From assembly GCF_029784135.1 (NCBI RefSeq), contig NC_073745.1:65091210-65155209 (forward strand): a stretch of DNA of 64,000 nt, in the 5' to 3' direction. Positions 31,797 to 45,093 of the stretch are shown piece by piece (position 1 is the first letter of the stretch; each line of letters starts with the position of its first letter). Origin of the DNA: Toxorhynchites rutilus septentrionalis (taxonomy: Eukaryota > Arthropoda > Insecta > Diptera > Culicidae). A program made the translations under genes and the position numbers. The notes beneath the pieces are model-generated. The model was not told the DNA's origin and searched no databases. It worked only from the letters and a program-made list of their open reading frames with translations.

Positions 31797-34068
31797 ACTG
31801 AGACAACTTGCAGACGATGGAGTTATTTCCATCACGGGTACTAATCCCGTCGCTCTGCAAAAGTCGTTGCAAGATACCATGAACAATCTGTTCACGTGGG
31901 CCCTTAAGCTGGGTATCGAATTCTCTACGGAGAAAACTGAAATGGTCGTTTTTTCTAGGAAGCACGAACCCGCCCAATTCCAGCTTTACCTATCCGGCAA
32001 AACGATCCAACACTCTATGTTTTTCAAATACCTGGGTGTATATTTTGATTCTAAATGTACCTGGGGGAGACACATTGCGTATTTGAAACAGAAATGCCAG
32101 CAAAGAATCAATTTTCTCCAAACAATAACCGGAACATGGTGGGGTGCCCATCCAGGAGACCTCATTCAGTTGTACAAAACAACGATATTGTCAGTGTTAG
32201 AATATGGCAGTTTTTGCTTCCGATCAGCTGCCAGGATTCATATTCTCAAGCTGGAGAGGATACAATATCGTTGCTTGCGTATAGCCATGGGGTGTTTGCA
32301 TTCGACACATACGATGAGTCTCGAAGTTTTGGCAGGAGTACCCCCGCTTACTCTTCGGTTCACAGAATTATCCTACAGATTTCTCATCCGTTGCAAGATC
32401 ATGAATCCATTGGTGATTGATAACTTCGAAAATCTACTACAACTGACTCCTCAGTCAAGTTTTATATCTTTATACCATGAGTACCTTACCCACGACGTGC
32501 ACCCTTCACCAGGCATCTTCAACCAAGTTTGCTTCCCATACTTTTGCAATTCCTCTGTCATTTTTTATCTGTCCATGCGACAAAAAATCCATGGAATACC
32601 AGATCACCTACGCTTCAATGTTATTCCGTCGATATTTTCGGAAAAATATGGGAAAGTTGGATCTGATAAAATGTTCTTTACTGACGGTTCATACATAAAC
32701 GGGTCCACTGGCTTTGGCATCTTCAATGAAAATTCCAGTGCCTCTTTCAAACTCAAAGATCCTTGTTCCGTGTATGTCGCAGAAATGGGTGCGATATACT
32801 ATGCTCTAGGGATCATTGAAACACTGCCCATCGACCATTATTTTATTTTTCAGACAGGCTCAGCTCAATAGAGGCAATCCGCTCAATGAAAGTTGATAAA
32901 CGCTCATCTTATTTCCTAACAAGAATAAGACATCTATTGAGTGTTTTGGTCGAAAAATTATTCAAGATTACCTTAGCATGGGTTCCCTCTCCTTGCTCGA
33001 TTCGGGGGAATGAGAAAGCGGACTCGCTAGCTAAGGTGGGCGCTTCAAAAGGCACACTTTTTGAAAGGCAAATTGCTTATAACGAATTTTTTCACATTCC
33101 TCGTCAGGACACACTCGTTAGTTGGCAGCGCATGTGGAGTGAAGATGAGTTCGGTCGTTGGTTACACACGATTATCCCTAAGGTCTCGACGAGTGCATGG
33201 TTCAAGGGATTGAATGTAGGTCGTGATTTCATTCGCGTGATATCTCGGCTTATGTCCAATCACTACAACCTAAACGCGCATCTCTATCGCATTGGGCTCG
33301 CAGCAAACAATCTTTGTGATTGTGGCGATGGCTACCACGACATCGAGCATGTTGTCTGGTCGTGTATCCGGTTCCATGCTGCTCGCTCTCAGCTCTCTAG
33401 AGCACTGAGAGCAAAAGGCAGACAATCGGATATCCCCGTCCGGGATATCTTAGGTAGCCGGGATCCTGATCTTCTGCTTCATCTGCTTCTGCATCACCTG
33501 TTCCTGAGAAACGCCGATGTCAACGTTTAATGATGTTTCCTTCGTTGTGTCCCCGTTTCATAACCCTCCTACCCGATCGATAAACTTTTACTTAGTCGCG
33601 GCAATACATACACACACTCTTTACAGATGCACGGGCCAAAGGTTGTGCAGTCCACTGATCATTCAACAAGAGCCAAAGGTTGTACCGCTCATGACAACTC
33701 TACACGAACTGATGATTGCGCCGGCTAGTGACCATTCTATCCTGGATTCCTCGAGTCGAGAAAGACGCACCACGCTAGATATGGGGTGCAGACTAGGGAG
33801 CGTTGCTGATTAATGGTCAGCTGCATCCCAATAGGAAGTAGCCCGTGTCGGGCACACGTATAGAGCATCGAAGACTGCAACATATCAATTATGAGAACAC
33901 TTGTAATACTAACCTCGAGCCAACCGCGAGTAATCGGTTACATATTACTAACATAGTTGTAAGACAAAAATTGTCAAAATATTGGACTCCCGGCCCCGTC
34001 AGGCTAACGCCACATGTGCCTTAATAAAAAATATATTTTGGAAAAAAAAAAAAAAAAAAAAAAAAAAA
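31790..34068 (+). mobile_element. 5'-truncated non-LTR retrotransposon with poly-A tail
   Basis: Open coding sequence runs from the reverse transcriptase active-site region through RNase H to a cysteine/histidine motif. A 3' UTR of about 500 bp follows, then a run of about 26 A (34042-34068) after TTGG. The 3' UTR phrase ACCGCGAGTAATCGGTT recurs in the second copy at 48885. Presence of RNase H suggests the I, LOA or R1-like groups. Clade was not determined. Confidence 0.85.
31796..33530 (+). pseudogene. Non-LTR retrotransposon RT (C-part), RNase H and zinc-knuckle-like tail
   Basis: The first residues, LADDGVISI, are the RT catalytic ADD motif, so the finger and palm parts before it are gone. 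The RT thumb follows, with a KYLGVYFDSKCTWG motif. RNase H starts at about 32670 with FTDGSYINGSTGFGIF and AEMGAIYYAL. Its next acidic site, SDRLSS, is out of frame with the preceding part, so a frameshift near 32850 splits the gene; a second open frame (32886-33530) carries on. A CxC..HxxxxC pattern (CDCGDGYHDIEHVVWSC) follows, common at the end of such polyproteins. The protein ends at 33528-33530. This copy is dead. Confidence 0.85.
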
Positions 34069-34086
34069 TATGCGTATATTTATATA

Positions 34087-34290
34087 TATATTTCTCCTTT
34101 TTTCCAAAAATATTTTTTTTTAGATTCATATCTTTTGAACTACTACACCGATTCAGATGATCGACATATCAAATTGGCCAATTAGCCAGTTTAATTAAAT
34201 ACTATACTTGCAAAAAAAAAAATTTGTTTTCTTGATTATTGATCGTAATTGTTCTTTATAATTTTCATTCAAGGGCGCTATGTTTTTTAT
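34087..34290 (+). repeat. Repeat D segment, inverted partner of 36575-36775
   Basis: About 200 bp are nearly identical, in inverted orientation, to 36575-36775 (for example CGACATATCAAATTGGCCAA and ATTCAAGGGCGCTATG). It lies right after the LINE poly-A. It may be a partial D element or the result of a local inversion. Confidence 0.6.
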
Positions 34291-34341
34291 ATATATAATA
34301 TATATATATATAATATATAATATAATATATATAAATAAAAC

Positions 34342-34427
<86 letters not shown>

Positions 34428-34432
34428 TAAAG
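34291..34432. repeat. TA-rich microsatellite
   Basis: An interrupted TA/TAA tract passes into about 40 clean TA units (34351-34432). Any frame through it is Tyr-Ile noise. Confidence 0.9.
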
Positions 34433-35257
34433 TGAATTATATCACATCCACTATTCAAGGAAGTTAATGATATTTTCTAGCATCAATCCAAATGTAGTAA
34501 TTCTAATTATTATTATGGCCGCACTGAAAGACATGAAAAACAACAAGAAAAACGCGAACTTTGAAATTTGTCAACTATTGCAGTATTACTTCAGCCATTC
34601 CATGACAAACTGGTATATTGGTTTTCAGATTTTTCGAAAATTGGTAGCTTGTTTTCGTTATGGTAAAACATTGAACCTGTATTATTATTTTTTTTTGGGT
34701 GATTCGATTTTTTCACTTTTTCCCAAAATGACTTTTATCAAAAACTCATAACTTTTGAACCACTAAGCCGATAAAGATGATCGATACATCAAAGTGAAGT
34801 AAATTAGCTAGTCTTTTTGGAAAAATATCAAACTTCCAAGAAATTTGAATTTTGTTTTCGTAATTCTTGATTGTATCTGTTTTTATAGTTTACATGGTTT
34901 CGGGACCTATGGCGCTATATTTTTCTATATTTTTTCTTGAAAACTGAGGATTTTTTTACACATTTATATTTTTTACTCAAAATTAGATATATTCTTTTTT
35001 CTTTTTTGAGTTATAATTTTTTAGAGTTAACCGATAGTTCGGAATATCAATTTCTTCCCCTTTTTCCTATTCTCAAAAATTCATAACATTTGAACTGCTA
35101 GAGCGATTCAGATGATCGATATATCAAATTAAAGCCAAGAATTCAGAGTTGTTCGAGAAATAATAAAACGAAAAATAAATTTTGGAAAAATATTGCACTT
35201 GCGTCAAAATTATTTTTGTTTTCGTGATTAATAATTGTGTCTGTTTTTCGTAAATAA

Positions 35258-36341
35258 AAAAACAGGAAGTGGGTTATATCTATGGTATAACCGCAAGGGT
35301 GACGTAGGACTATCGTTGATTTAGAGATCATTTGTATGAAGTTGAATCTGAATTCATTCTGAATGAATGAATATTTGGAGAACTTCGAAAACGAGAGCGT
35401 TACGTTGGAGGCACAAGGTTTTATGCATCCAATATTGGATACGGAAATATCCTACTGATGGGGAAGAATAATCTTCAGTAGCTATCCTGTTGATTGCGAT
35501 TGATTGAAAAATCACAAAACCTAATGTATTTGGTCACAGTGTTACATGGATAGAAAACATTAAAATAAACTTTTTCATATGAATGTAATTTTAAATTCCC
35601 AGAGGAACTGGCAGATTATTTTCAGTAACGATTAGATATTTCCACATTTTCCTCGATACTGGAAGCCCACCAGTGGTTAATGCTAACTCGATAACCATCT
35701 GTTAATAGCACTTGATTGAAACATATTTGGTCACAGTGTTACATGGATAGAAAACATTCAAATAAACTCTTTCACATGAATGTATTTTTAAATTCCTAGA
35801 GGAACTGGCAGATTATTTTCCGGATCTTTCTCGATCCAAACGGAAAGAATTCCGTGCGTGTATGTGTGTGTGTAGCGGCTGCTTCGAGATCTTCCCGGGG
35901 AACCATTTGTAGCATCACTCTCCTCCTGATGGATTCCCTTCTGGCCTAAGGTGCACAAACAGGCTCTTGGTGACACCGTTCATCCGCGCTTTCATGATAA
36001 ATGAAGAGCTTCACCACAACAGCGACAACATGCTCCAATCGCTGTTCAATTAGAACTGAGTGGATTTCCGAGCGGCGCTCGCTTATATACCGATTGGTGA
36101 TTTCAATAGCCTATTTTGAAAGCAAATTTAAGACTATTGAAACAAGTTTTTGGATCCTAAAGAAACAAGTATAGAACGCGTAGACATTTTATCTTTCGAA
36201 TGAAGTGTTTATCATACCATTTCGTTCAGTTGTTTAGGAGCGATTAACACTCAAAATCTCGGTCTCCGGCGTAACGCTTTCGTTTTCGAAACATTGATTT
36301 TACACCCCGATATAGAAATGAAAGACGTAGTCCTACGTCAA
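35258..36341 (-). mobile_element. Non-autonomous element B1
   Basis: Reverse-orientation relative of B2 (45094-46706), but about 0.5 kb shorter. One end carries AACAGGAAGTGGGTTATATC with GACGTAGGACTATCG (35301-35315); the other carries GACGTAGTCCTACGTC (36324-36339). An internal unit around GAGGAACTGGCAGATTATTT appears twice (35606 and 35800). The promoter-like block is conserved. Confidence 0.65.
36055..36097 (-). promoter_or_regulatory. CCAAT/TATA/initiator promoter in B1
   Basis: On the minus strand CCAATCGGTATATAAG is followed about 30 bp later by the initiator TCAGT. The block is nearly identical to that in B2. Confidence 0.5.
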
Positions 36342-36895
36342 AAATTTTTTGCACGTGTGAAATTATTGACTTAAATTAACTATGTCCATTATATGAATCG
36401 ATTCAGTAGATAAAGGTTTTTGAAGTTTTAAAAAACGTCATTTTTGGAAAAAAAAAAAGGAGAAAAATGATTTTTTGAACCATCGGTTAATTTTGAAAAA
36501 TCATAATTTAAAAACGAAGAACATATTTTTGGATATGTTATCTAAAAAATCCTCAGCTTTCGAGAAAAAATATAAAAAACATAGCGCCCTTGAATGAAAA
36601 TTATAAAGAACAATTACGATCAATAATCAAGAAACCAAATTTTTTTTTTTGCAAGTATAGTATTTAATTAAACTGGCTAACTGGCCAATTTGATATGTCG
36701 ATCATCTGAATCGGTTTAGTAGTTCAAAAGATCAAATCAAAAGAATCTAAAAAAAAATATTTTTGGAAAAAAGGAGAAAAGTAGATTTTTCGAACCACTC
36801 TGCAATGGAATGGGATCTAATATTTAACGAAAAGAAACAAAACTACCAATTTACACTAAAATCTGAGAACCACTATGTCGGTTTGGCATGGAATC

Positions 36896-39800
36896 TATAT
36901 ATAATACTAAAAATATATAGTTTGGTGTTAATTTCCCCTGCAACTAAAAAACTGATTACTAGAAACTAATTGACGTTAACGTTTTATTACCTTGTAAATT
37001 CTAGATACAATACCAACAGAGGGTATTTTAAAAAATAAAAATAGCTTTTTATGGGGTGTGTTCAAAACTAAAAAAAAAATATTCAGAAATCATATTTTTA
37101 TGTTGTTTTTTAAGCGTACCTACATTATTTAGTCGTATAATTATTGTATCATTCAATTTATTCCGATGAGAATGCTTTAAAATATTTCAACTGATGCTCT
37201 TACCACATTTTAATTTTTTTTATTCAATGTTCAGTTTCTATGACGAAGCTTCATTCGTAAATTACACATTTGTCATCATTGGTGGAATACGATCATAAAT
37301 GTTGTTATGAATAGCACAGCAAGTTATGATTACAATACATATGGATTTATTTTGATAATGCATTATACATAAACCGATAAAAATGCATTATAATATTTAT
37401 CCACAGCGTTTTAGCGTCTATATGTATATTTTATTCAATGATGATCATGATGATGCTAACATTAATAACATTATATACGAACCTCCCACCTTATATATGA
37501 TGTCTCCCACCCTTTTAGAGACATCTTAACATTATGTACAATTTTTAGAGCGTAAACTATCTGTCAATTTTTTCACTCTTTACATTTTCTTGCCACAAAT
37601 CGTTGCCACTTTTTTCTCTCAAGTTCCACTTCTCTTCTCTGCTTAGGGCATCCATATACTAATACACAGCATTTGACAGCGTCAAACATGTCCGGGTCGC
37701 AAATGCAATTTGCGACCACTGTCACTCGCGAGAACTGCCAAACTCTCAAGCTGGCGTAAATCAAGGCGCCTCACATACTGCCAGGTGGTACAAAATGTGA
37801 AAACCACTCTACAGCCATTAATTTACAGGATGACATTAACACACTTCTATAATAAAAAATAATGAATGAAAATTTACTTTTCTATTTCGAATATGTATTC
37901 TATGCAATACAGTATTACGTAATATTGAACTGGAATTGTGTTTGATGATGATTTTATATTATAATGGCGAGTTTTTGTAAATGTTGTGTGTTGTGAAATA
38001 TATAGCCTAATGGTTAAGAGAGCGTCGTTTTTTTCAGTAATCGAATAACTTAAGAATCTCCATTCAAATTTAAAGATTTAAAAAACTGCCTTGTTTAAAT
38101 TTTCGCGAATTTCACAATTGTTTCGAGATAAATATGATTAGCGAATGGGCGCACCTTGTTACATAGATCTGCCTTGAGCTCACCGATAGTTTGGCAATGA
38201 CAGCTAAATTTGCGACACATCTTGAATCGCGGATCATATCCTCTTGGCCGGGGCCTGCGTTCATTAATTAGGAGGAGGCAGCGATTATCATTCGGAGACT
38301 TATTGAGATCGGCATTACATCGCATCACAAAAATGAAACGAAATGAAATATTAATTCCTTCTATGATAGATTGAGCAGTACAACAAATACGACTTGATTG
38401 TGAAGTCTGCAAACGAACATTATTTCACCGAAATAGCTACTGGTCCCGATGCCTAATAATAAGAATAAGACAATGGAAAGAAATCACAATACCATACTGC
38501 CGTTCGACGCATAGTTGTCCCATGTTCCAAAACCAGCAATAAGAAAAACGCAATCAAAGCTTTCTCGGATATCTCTCTACCAAAAGCTTTAAGCATTTCA
38601 ATTTAGCAATACACCGGATTTTTATAAGCACTATAGTATTGTTTAATGAAATGTGATGAGATCCCCTCACTGAATCAATCAAGCTTGATTACGGGTTTAA
38701 AAATTCATGGTGGGACTGTTATGCCTAGAATATCGACATGGGACAATTGAACTTGATGTTGTTTTTTGATATACTGGGAACAAACTATATTTTTTTTTAT
38801 GTTTTTCCGAAAGATTATGCATAAAAACAACGTTCTATACAGAAAAGTGAAAATAGTCAAAAAGTAACATGGAACAACTATGCGTGGAACGGCAGCATAG
38901 CTATCCGTTAAAAATAAAGCAACTTCATAATTTCATTTGTATTTTACCTCAAAATATCACGAAATCGTGGGTATTTTTAACTTTTTCTTTCATTTCTTCC
39001 CCATAAATTTCACATTCAATGTAATGAATGACGATATTTTTTTTTGTTTACCGATTCACATATACTTCATCTATCATTCCACCCTGTTCCGCTGATATTC
39101 ATTAATCATTAATCAATTGTTCGAATAATCACAGTCCTACGTCAAACTTCCGTCCGTGCCCCTAGGCTCAGACCCTTCTACTTTTTTGAAAAAGTGTCAG
39201 CCCAAGGAGTTCTATCTGTCTGACTCTCTGTACAAAATGTGCTCTCAAATCGTTCGAGTGAAGTGTACATTTTAGGTAACTTAATAGTTCATTGGAATTT
39301 CTGAGTAGCGTTTGGGGAAAGTTCAGACTCGATCAGTTTATTGTTACAATGAGATACGCAAGTTTTCCAATCATTTTTACTTTTTTCCTCATTTTAGTTT
39401 TATTACAACCTACAACCGTAGGAATTTCAAACTATTGAAATTTAATCTATCTATTCTAATGTTAGAATCAGTAGACGTTGGCACCATATATTGTTATTAA
39501 GGAGGTAGTACACTATGGAAACTTTAAAAAATCGATAAAAAAATCTGGACTAAAATGTTCTCTGGGACGTCTACTTTACTGTAGTTTTTGTCCTAGGATT
39601 GTTCAATTAATGGACCTAAGTCTTTGCGTAAGGAGCGCTGATCCAAAATTTAAAACGCTTTTTTCTCGAAACTAAGTTTTGCAAACTGGCGGGAGTTTTA
39701 AAACGGTCCATCCGATTTTGATGAAATAGTTTTTCCCAGATTCTCCACTAAATTTCCTGTCATCCATAATTCTGGTGAATATTTTTGTCTCGATTTTTGA

Positions 39801-40123
39801 GGCGAAAACGCATTTTTTTTTACAAAAAATGTCGTCGTTTTGTCGAAAATCAATATTTTGAAAAAATCCTACGTACGATGACAGGAAATATATCCAAGAT
39901 TAGGTAGAAAAATCATTGGTTGAAATCGGTCCACTAGAAAAACTTGTGGAACTCCCACCAGTTTACAAGGTTCCGGTGCAAGGGGTCAACAAATTGGTTG
40001 CGGATATTCAGGTGACAGTCCAATTGATACAATTTTTTGTTTGTACGTTATGTAATATATACCTGATAAAACTATGATATCAGATTAATCATAGTAATTC
40101 ATTTTTCCGTTGAAAAAAAATAT
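36896..40123. other. AT-rich stretch without a supported gene
   Basis: Candidate frames (37573-37764 and 38095-38412 on the minus strand) have no recognised motif. A tRNA A-box-like phrase, TAGCCTAATGGTTAAGAG, lies at about 38004 without a convincing B-box. A half copy of the GACGTAGGACTACGTC motif (AGTCCTACGTCA) lies near 39133. The rest is unassigned. Confidence 0.35.
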
Positions 40124-40747
40124 GGGTAGTTGTGTCCAAGATACGACCACATTGTTGACGCAGAACTACGCTGTTATTTTGTTCAAGTCGTTCAAGTCTT
40201 GTTAATAACTTCGAATATTATTTTAGAATGTTGCGAAATTTTAGAAATAACTTTTTAGTAGAATGCTTTGGTCACTCTGAAATGTTTTATTGACGTAGAA
40301 CTACGTCTTTCAGGAAGTGTGCCAAATCAGAAAACAGGCCACGTTTATGAAATAAAGTTAACGTTAATAACTATTTTCACTGTGAACGAGTTCTCATGAT
40401 TTACATACCAATCGAATCGAAAATTTTCTAAGATTTGTTTGACATGCTATTACAATTCGCTAATCTCTAAAGGGTTTAAATTCATGAAAACTGGAAGAAC
40501 TTTCTTTTTCCCATTCGTTCTGCCGATTTGTGCGCTAACCCTACCCGTATTTCGAATGCTTATAACTCGAACATTTTTTAACAGATCGGAAAGATGTTTG
40601 CATCACAATTAGGAAAATGTTATTTTTCATGAGATGAATAATTGAATAACTGTAAAATGTCAAGTGTTATCTAAACGCCCTAACTGCCAAGTTTTGATTG
40701 GCCAGATTTACGGTTTCTACAACACAGACTTCAAAATATATGTACCT

Positions 40748-41663
40748 TAGGGTGGCAATGGATGTATGGAAAAAATTTCATCATCTAATTTCAAAAACCG
40801 ACCATGTACATTTTGTTTATTGGCCCAAAAAAATATCTGTGCAAAGTTTCAGCTTAATCGGACATGATTTAAGGGTGCCTCTCAGGCTAAGTTCCAAAAA
40901 ATCGATTTTCGGCCAAAAGTTTTTCTTCGAGATAACACCAGATCAAGGGGTCTTCGTAGTCACTTGGTTACGCGTTAGCTTACTAAGCGATCGGTCGTGA
41001 GTTCAAACTCAGGACCCTCAATTGACCATCTTTGTGTTGTTACGTCCACGCAAACATCATCAGCGATGGAGATCGATCCACGGTCGAAAATAGATCGATT
41101 CATCGATACAACTGCTCTGCTCTGCAAGAAACATCGGGCTGCTGTTCTATAAATAACCCAACAATGATCACTATCAACTGTCTCCGCTGTCCGGTCTGCT
41201 GAACAATGGAAGAACAGAAAGAATACCCTTACGCCGAAATGGCTACTACTGTGTAATTTACCATAACGCCTACATGGCTACTACTAACTACTGTGTAATT
41301 TACAGTTTATAGAAACATAAAAACATATGTACATGTACACGATTAAAACCCGGCTCTGTTACAGCTAAAATGCTAATGAGCCTAATAAATAAATAAATGG
41401 GATAAAAAAAACACCAGATCTTGACGTTTTATGCATTTTCAAGTCATTTGGCATCGAGAAAAAAAATTCGATTTTCTAAATTTCCTTTACTCCTCCCTTG
41501 GAAGATTTTCGAGGGTGAAAAAATCAAAACTTTGAGCTTTGAGGCGTCGCTAAATCATGTCCGATTGAGCTGAAACATTGCACAGATCATTTTTTGGGCT
41601 AATAAACAAAAAGTACGTGGTCGGTTTTTGAAATTTGACATGACCATTTTCGCTGCCACCCTA
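40748..41663. mobile_element. hAT-type MITE H with 8-bp duplication, split by a SINE
   Basis: Both ends begin TAGGGTGGCA and stay inverted-similar for about 130 bp (CAAAAACCGACCA, TTTCAGCT.AATCGGACATG). The 8-mer ATGTACCT flanks it exactly (40740-40747 and 41664-41671). Without the SINE it would be about 440 bp. Two apparent proteins across the arms are repeat translations. Confidence 0.9.
40945..41409 (+). mobile_element. tRNA-derived SINE copy 2, full head, 11-bp duplication
   Basis: The head is longer than in copy 1, with an A-box-like CGTAGTCACTTGG and the B-box GGTCGTGAGTTCAAACTC. The body matches copy 1 throughout, and the tail is AATAAATAAATAAATGGGAT plus an A-run. AACACCAGATC flanks both sides (40934-40944 and 41410-41420). 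It sits in the middle of MITE H. Confidence 0.9.
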
Positions 41664-44131
41664 ATGTACCTGTGGGAATCCGCTTTGCAAATACATACAA
41701 GTCGGGGGTACTTTTTTGTGTTGAGTACTTTCGTACTCGCTTGTCGTTGTGCAGACCGGAGTATGTTTCCCTAAAACGTACTTTCAAACTAAGAAGCCTG
41801 GGAATTTTCAGATACTAGAGATGAATGAACTTTCGCGGTTCGAGAACTACGTAAACATGCGATGTGCAATAGTTTCAGAGGGAAATGTAAAATACAATGA
41901 TCGTTTGACGATTCTTCCGTTCACATATTTCGGTAGTCCTAGGCATCATATCAAACGTAAAAGGACGTTCATCAAATTTATTTATAACGAAGAACATAAT
42001 CTATTACAAAAATTTCGATGCAGTCTAAAATAATCGAAGTGGTAAACAGGTGGATTGCATAATATAATTGCGTAGTTCTATGTCGAAAATATGCGGTCGT
42101 GTGCTAGATACAACCCCTTACAATTTTTTATTGTAGAATCAGTTGACGATAATTTATTGATGATTGGTTGTTGTCCTCGCAGATCAATACACAAGCTGGT
42201 CGCATGTCGTACTTTATTTCTTGTCAATGCATTGAAAATTTCGAACGCTATTCTGGTGGCCTTTTTCGCAGTTGACATACACTCGGCTACAGGCGGTTAT
42301 ATATTTGTTGCACCAACATGATTATTCCACATCTCATAACTACATCAATCTTTCTTTGGCATCGAATGGACACAACAATAATGGTAATATTTGCAAGTAT
42401 CAAATATCATGCTACATGTTGTTTAGTATTGTCTCAGTGGAATCGCACCTCTGAACATCGTTCGTACAACGAAAACCAACCAGCACCAAACAAGCGTTCA
42501 ACAGAGCATACATACAGAGCCATACATTGATGGCTTGATGCGGCTAAGAATATAAACACTTCTCATCATCCATCATAGCATGAAGATATTAGGTAATTAT
42601 TGCATCGCGACAGGACCAATGCACACGGGAGCAGATACAAATAGGGTTCCAGCGTAGCGAACGCATACAAAGCCATTTATCGATGGCTTGAAGCAACTAA
42701 ATCAGGTGTATGACACGATTATCGCTATCTCACTCTACCTACCGTCACCGCCTATCTCACTATCCCTCTGCTGTAAAAGTTCATCATCGACATCACGATA
42801 TGTCAGATGGTGGTAAATTGGTAATTCGCGATGACGTCGACGGCTGGTGGCGACTTCAAACTAGAGCCATAATTTGGGTCCCAAAATCGTTAGTGTAATC
42901 TCTACCAGATTAGAAGACACGGAGCCGGTTTTCAAATTTTAAAATTTGAATGAAAATTTTCACATTATGTTATTTGATTATTAGAAACACGTATTTCTGA
43001 CTTTCATTCAACAATATGGTCATACAATTCCAACATTGTTGCTGATTTTTTTCTTTATAATATAAAGTTTTCTTCATAAACAATTTTCGTGTGAGACTTT
43101 TTGCCCACCTGCAAACAAGAATGTTTTCAATTTCAACAGAATACTAATTTCATATGGAAAAGCTAATTTACATTCACAATTTTAATTTTGAAAACGTTCA
43201 CTCCGACTGAAAATCAACTATTCTTTGACGCTCCCATAAACTAGCTAACGAAGCTCACTGCCGTCAACACGGATCGCTGGTTTGAAGAAACCAAATGCTT
43301 CTGACGTTTTAGATGTTGGCACTAAATACATGGCGGGTGTCATACGGCTGAACTAAATATACACACACTCATCTCCGCTTTGCGCTCTTCTCAACAGAAG
43401 CCCTTTCAATTAATATTTCCGGTCTCGATTAGCTTGGCTGTCATCCTTGGTGGAGATAGTTTTGCTACTGTCATGCGAAACCAAATCACACACAAAATTC
43501 CTGAACAATTATTTTCTTGGTGCCAGCCTAATTTGATGACTCCCCACACAATTGTGTAGCTCAAAACCTTAATGGAATGGCGTCAGTTTGATACAATGAT
43601 TTCAATGCCAGAGACATCAGCGAGTAAGAAATTTGGTCGCGACCACAGCTCAATCTGAAACGAAAACATGTGATGACACAAAACAAGGAAGAACAAGTGA
43701 TGTTCATTGCTTGGTGTCTAGAACGATACTGAAAGTTTGCCTCAGCAAGATCCAATATTTATGCTCTAGGCAAATATACCCCTTCATTCTTCTTCTTCTT
43801 CTTCTTCTTTTCTTTATTCACGGAGACTTTAAGTAATTCCCCTTCGTTGATCTCCGATGAGTTGCTCGATATTGACGGCATGGGTAGGGAAACTCACAAA
43901 TGAGCAGAACGAATGTATGGGAAAATGGAAATGCTTCTAGTTTTCATCAATTTAAACCGTGTACATACCAGTGGATTGTAATATATAGCATAAAAACAAA
44001 TCTTAAGGAGTTTCCGATTCGTTTGGTATGTAAATCGTCAAAATCGGTTATTAACGGTAACTTTATTTCATTTATTTCACGTGACCTGTTTCCTGATTTG
44101 GCACCCTTAATGAAGGACGTAGTTCTACGGT

Positions 44132-45093
44132 AATAATTGCGAAAATCATATACTTTTTATGATGTTCATAGTGGGTAGTCTTAATGTTAACTTTATTTCA
44201 TATAAAACGTGAATTGATTTCTCTAACGCCGAACCTGTGATGCAAAATTTTTAGTCTCAGACAATAACTATGTTATGTAATGAACAAGGAATTCTCCAAG
44301 GGACACTTCAAGCTGAATTTGAACAATTTGAGTTATCAATGAAGCAGTCTAGGGTGTGACAGTTTATTTGTGTTCATCTGAAATAATTAACCAGCAATAA
44401 TTGTCATTTTATTTCCACATCGTGTAACGCAAAATCTCCTTTGCCTTTGGACGAAATCACTAGCATATAACATACCCTTTGCTAAATTTCTTTTTGGATA
44501 TAATCGCGTGTGTTTCGAGGCGTTCCAAATAGCCTTTTTCATGGCCAAGAGTTTTGTTTAAGTTTAAGTTTAAGTTAAGAGAACTGAGAAAGATTAAATC
44601 CTCTATAATCCGAAACATCTTCATCATCTGCTTCGCTTCTATCACAACGTGTTTCATTCCACCGTTTACCAAGCAGAAGGATACAATTTATCAGTTCTTT
44701 CTAGAATTTTTTTCGGAAAGAACGCTACGGAAGACGGAACCACAAAACAGTGCGCAACCCGATCAACGCATGCATTATCGATCCAACACACACACAGTGG
44801 GGAAATTTTGATCGGTGCAAGTACTGCTACGATTTTCAAGTCGTTTGGTGAAGAGTGTATCCTTGCAGCACATGTACACATTATTGTTGTTTCCATGTGT
44901 TGCCAAATTCAGATTTGTGTCAATCATCTTTCACTGTTTCTACAGAACCACGCAAACCATCTGCCCTTTTCAGGGCCGCAAAAATTCTACTAACGAGTTG
45001 TTCATAATTTTCGATGCATTTTGAAGCAATATTTGAAGCGATAAACAATACAATAATTATGTAATTATCAGACAACAACGCGGACGTGTCTTT
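44132..45093. other. No gene recognised between A3 and B2
   Basis: Frames of 70-114 codons overlap one another (44460-44993) with no motif in any. A short TTTAAGTTTAAGTTTAAGTT tandem occurs near 44556. Confidence 0.35.

Larger units (their letters stand above)
34592..36895. mobile_element. Repeat D copy D3 split by element B1
   Basis: The left end (CAGCCATTCCATGACAAAC) and the right end (inverted, ending GTTTGGCATGGAAT) are those of repeat D. The two halves are separated by element B1 (35258-36341). This orders the events: D3 was present first. The body is A/T-rich, with no gene. Confidence 0.6.
40291..42117 (+). mobile_element. Non-autonomous element A2
   Basis: The left-type end has GACGTAGAACTACGTC (40292-40307) and GTGCCAAATCAGAAAACAGG, as in A1. 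The right-type end has GCGTAGTTCTATGTC (42070-42084) followed by GGTCGTGTGCTAGATACAAC. It carries MITE H and the SINE nested inside. No gene was found. Confidence 0.6.
40124..44131 (-). mobile_element. Outer element A3 (reverse orientation)
   Basis: The right-type end, GGGTAGTTGTGTCCAAGATA followed by GACGCAGAACTACGC (40157-40171), faces a left-type end in reverse at 43905-44131, which finishes GGACGTAGTTCTACGG (44115-44130). The left-type end is the inverted counterpart of 40291-40530 over about 220 bp. If these are partners, A3 encloses A2. Intervening DNA (42118-43904) holds no gene, only a duplicated phrase around AGCCAT..AT.GATGGCTTGA (42522 and 42672). Confidence 0.45.

Noticed and set aside
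34195..34458. Tyr-Ile repeat protein
   Set aside because: Translation of the TA microsatellite.
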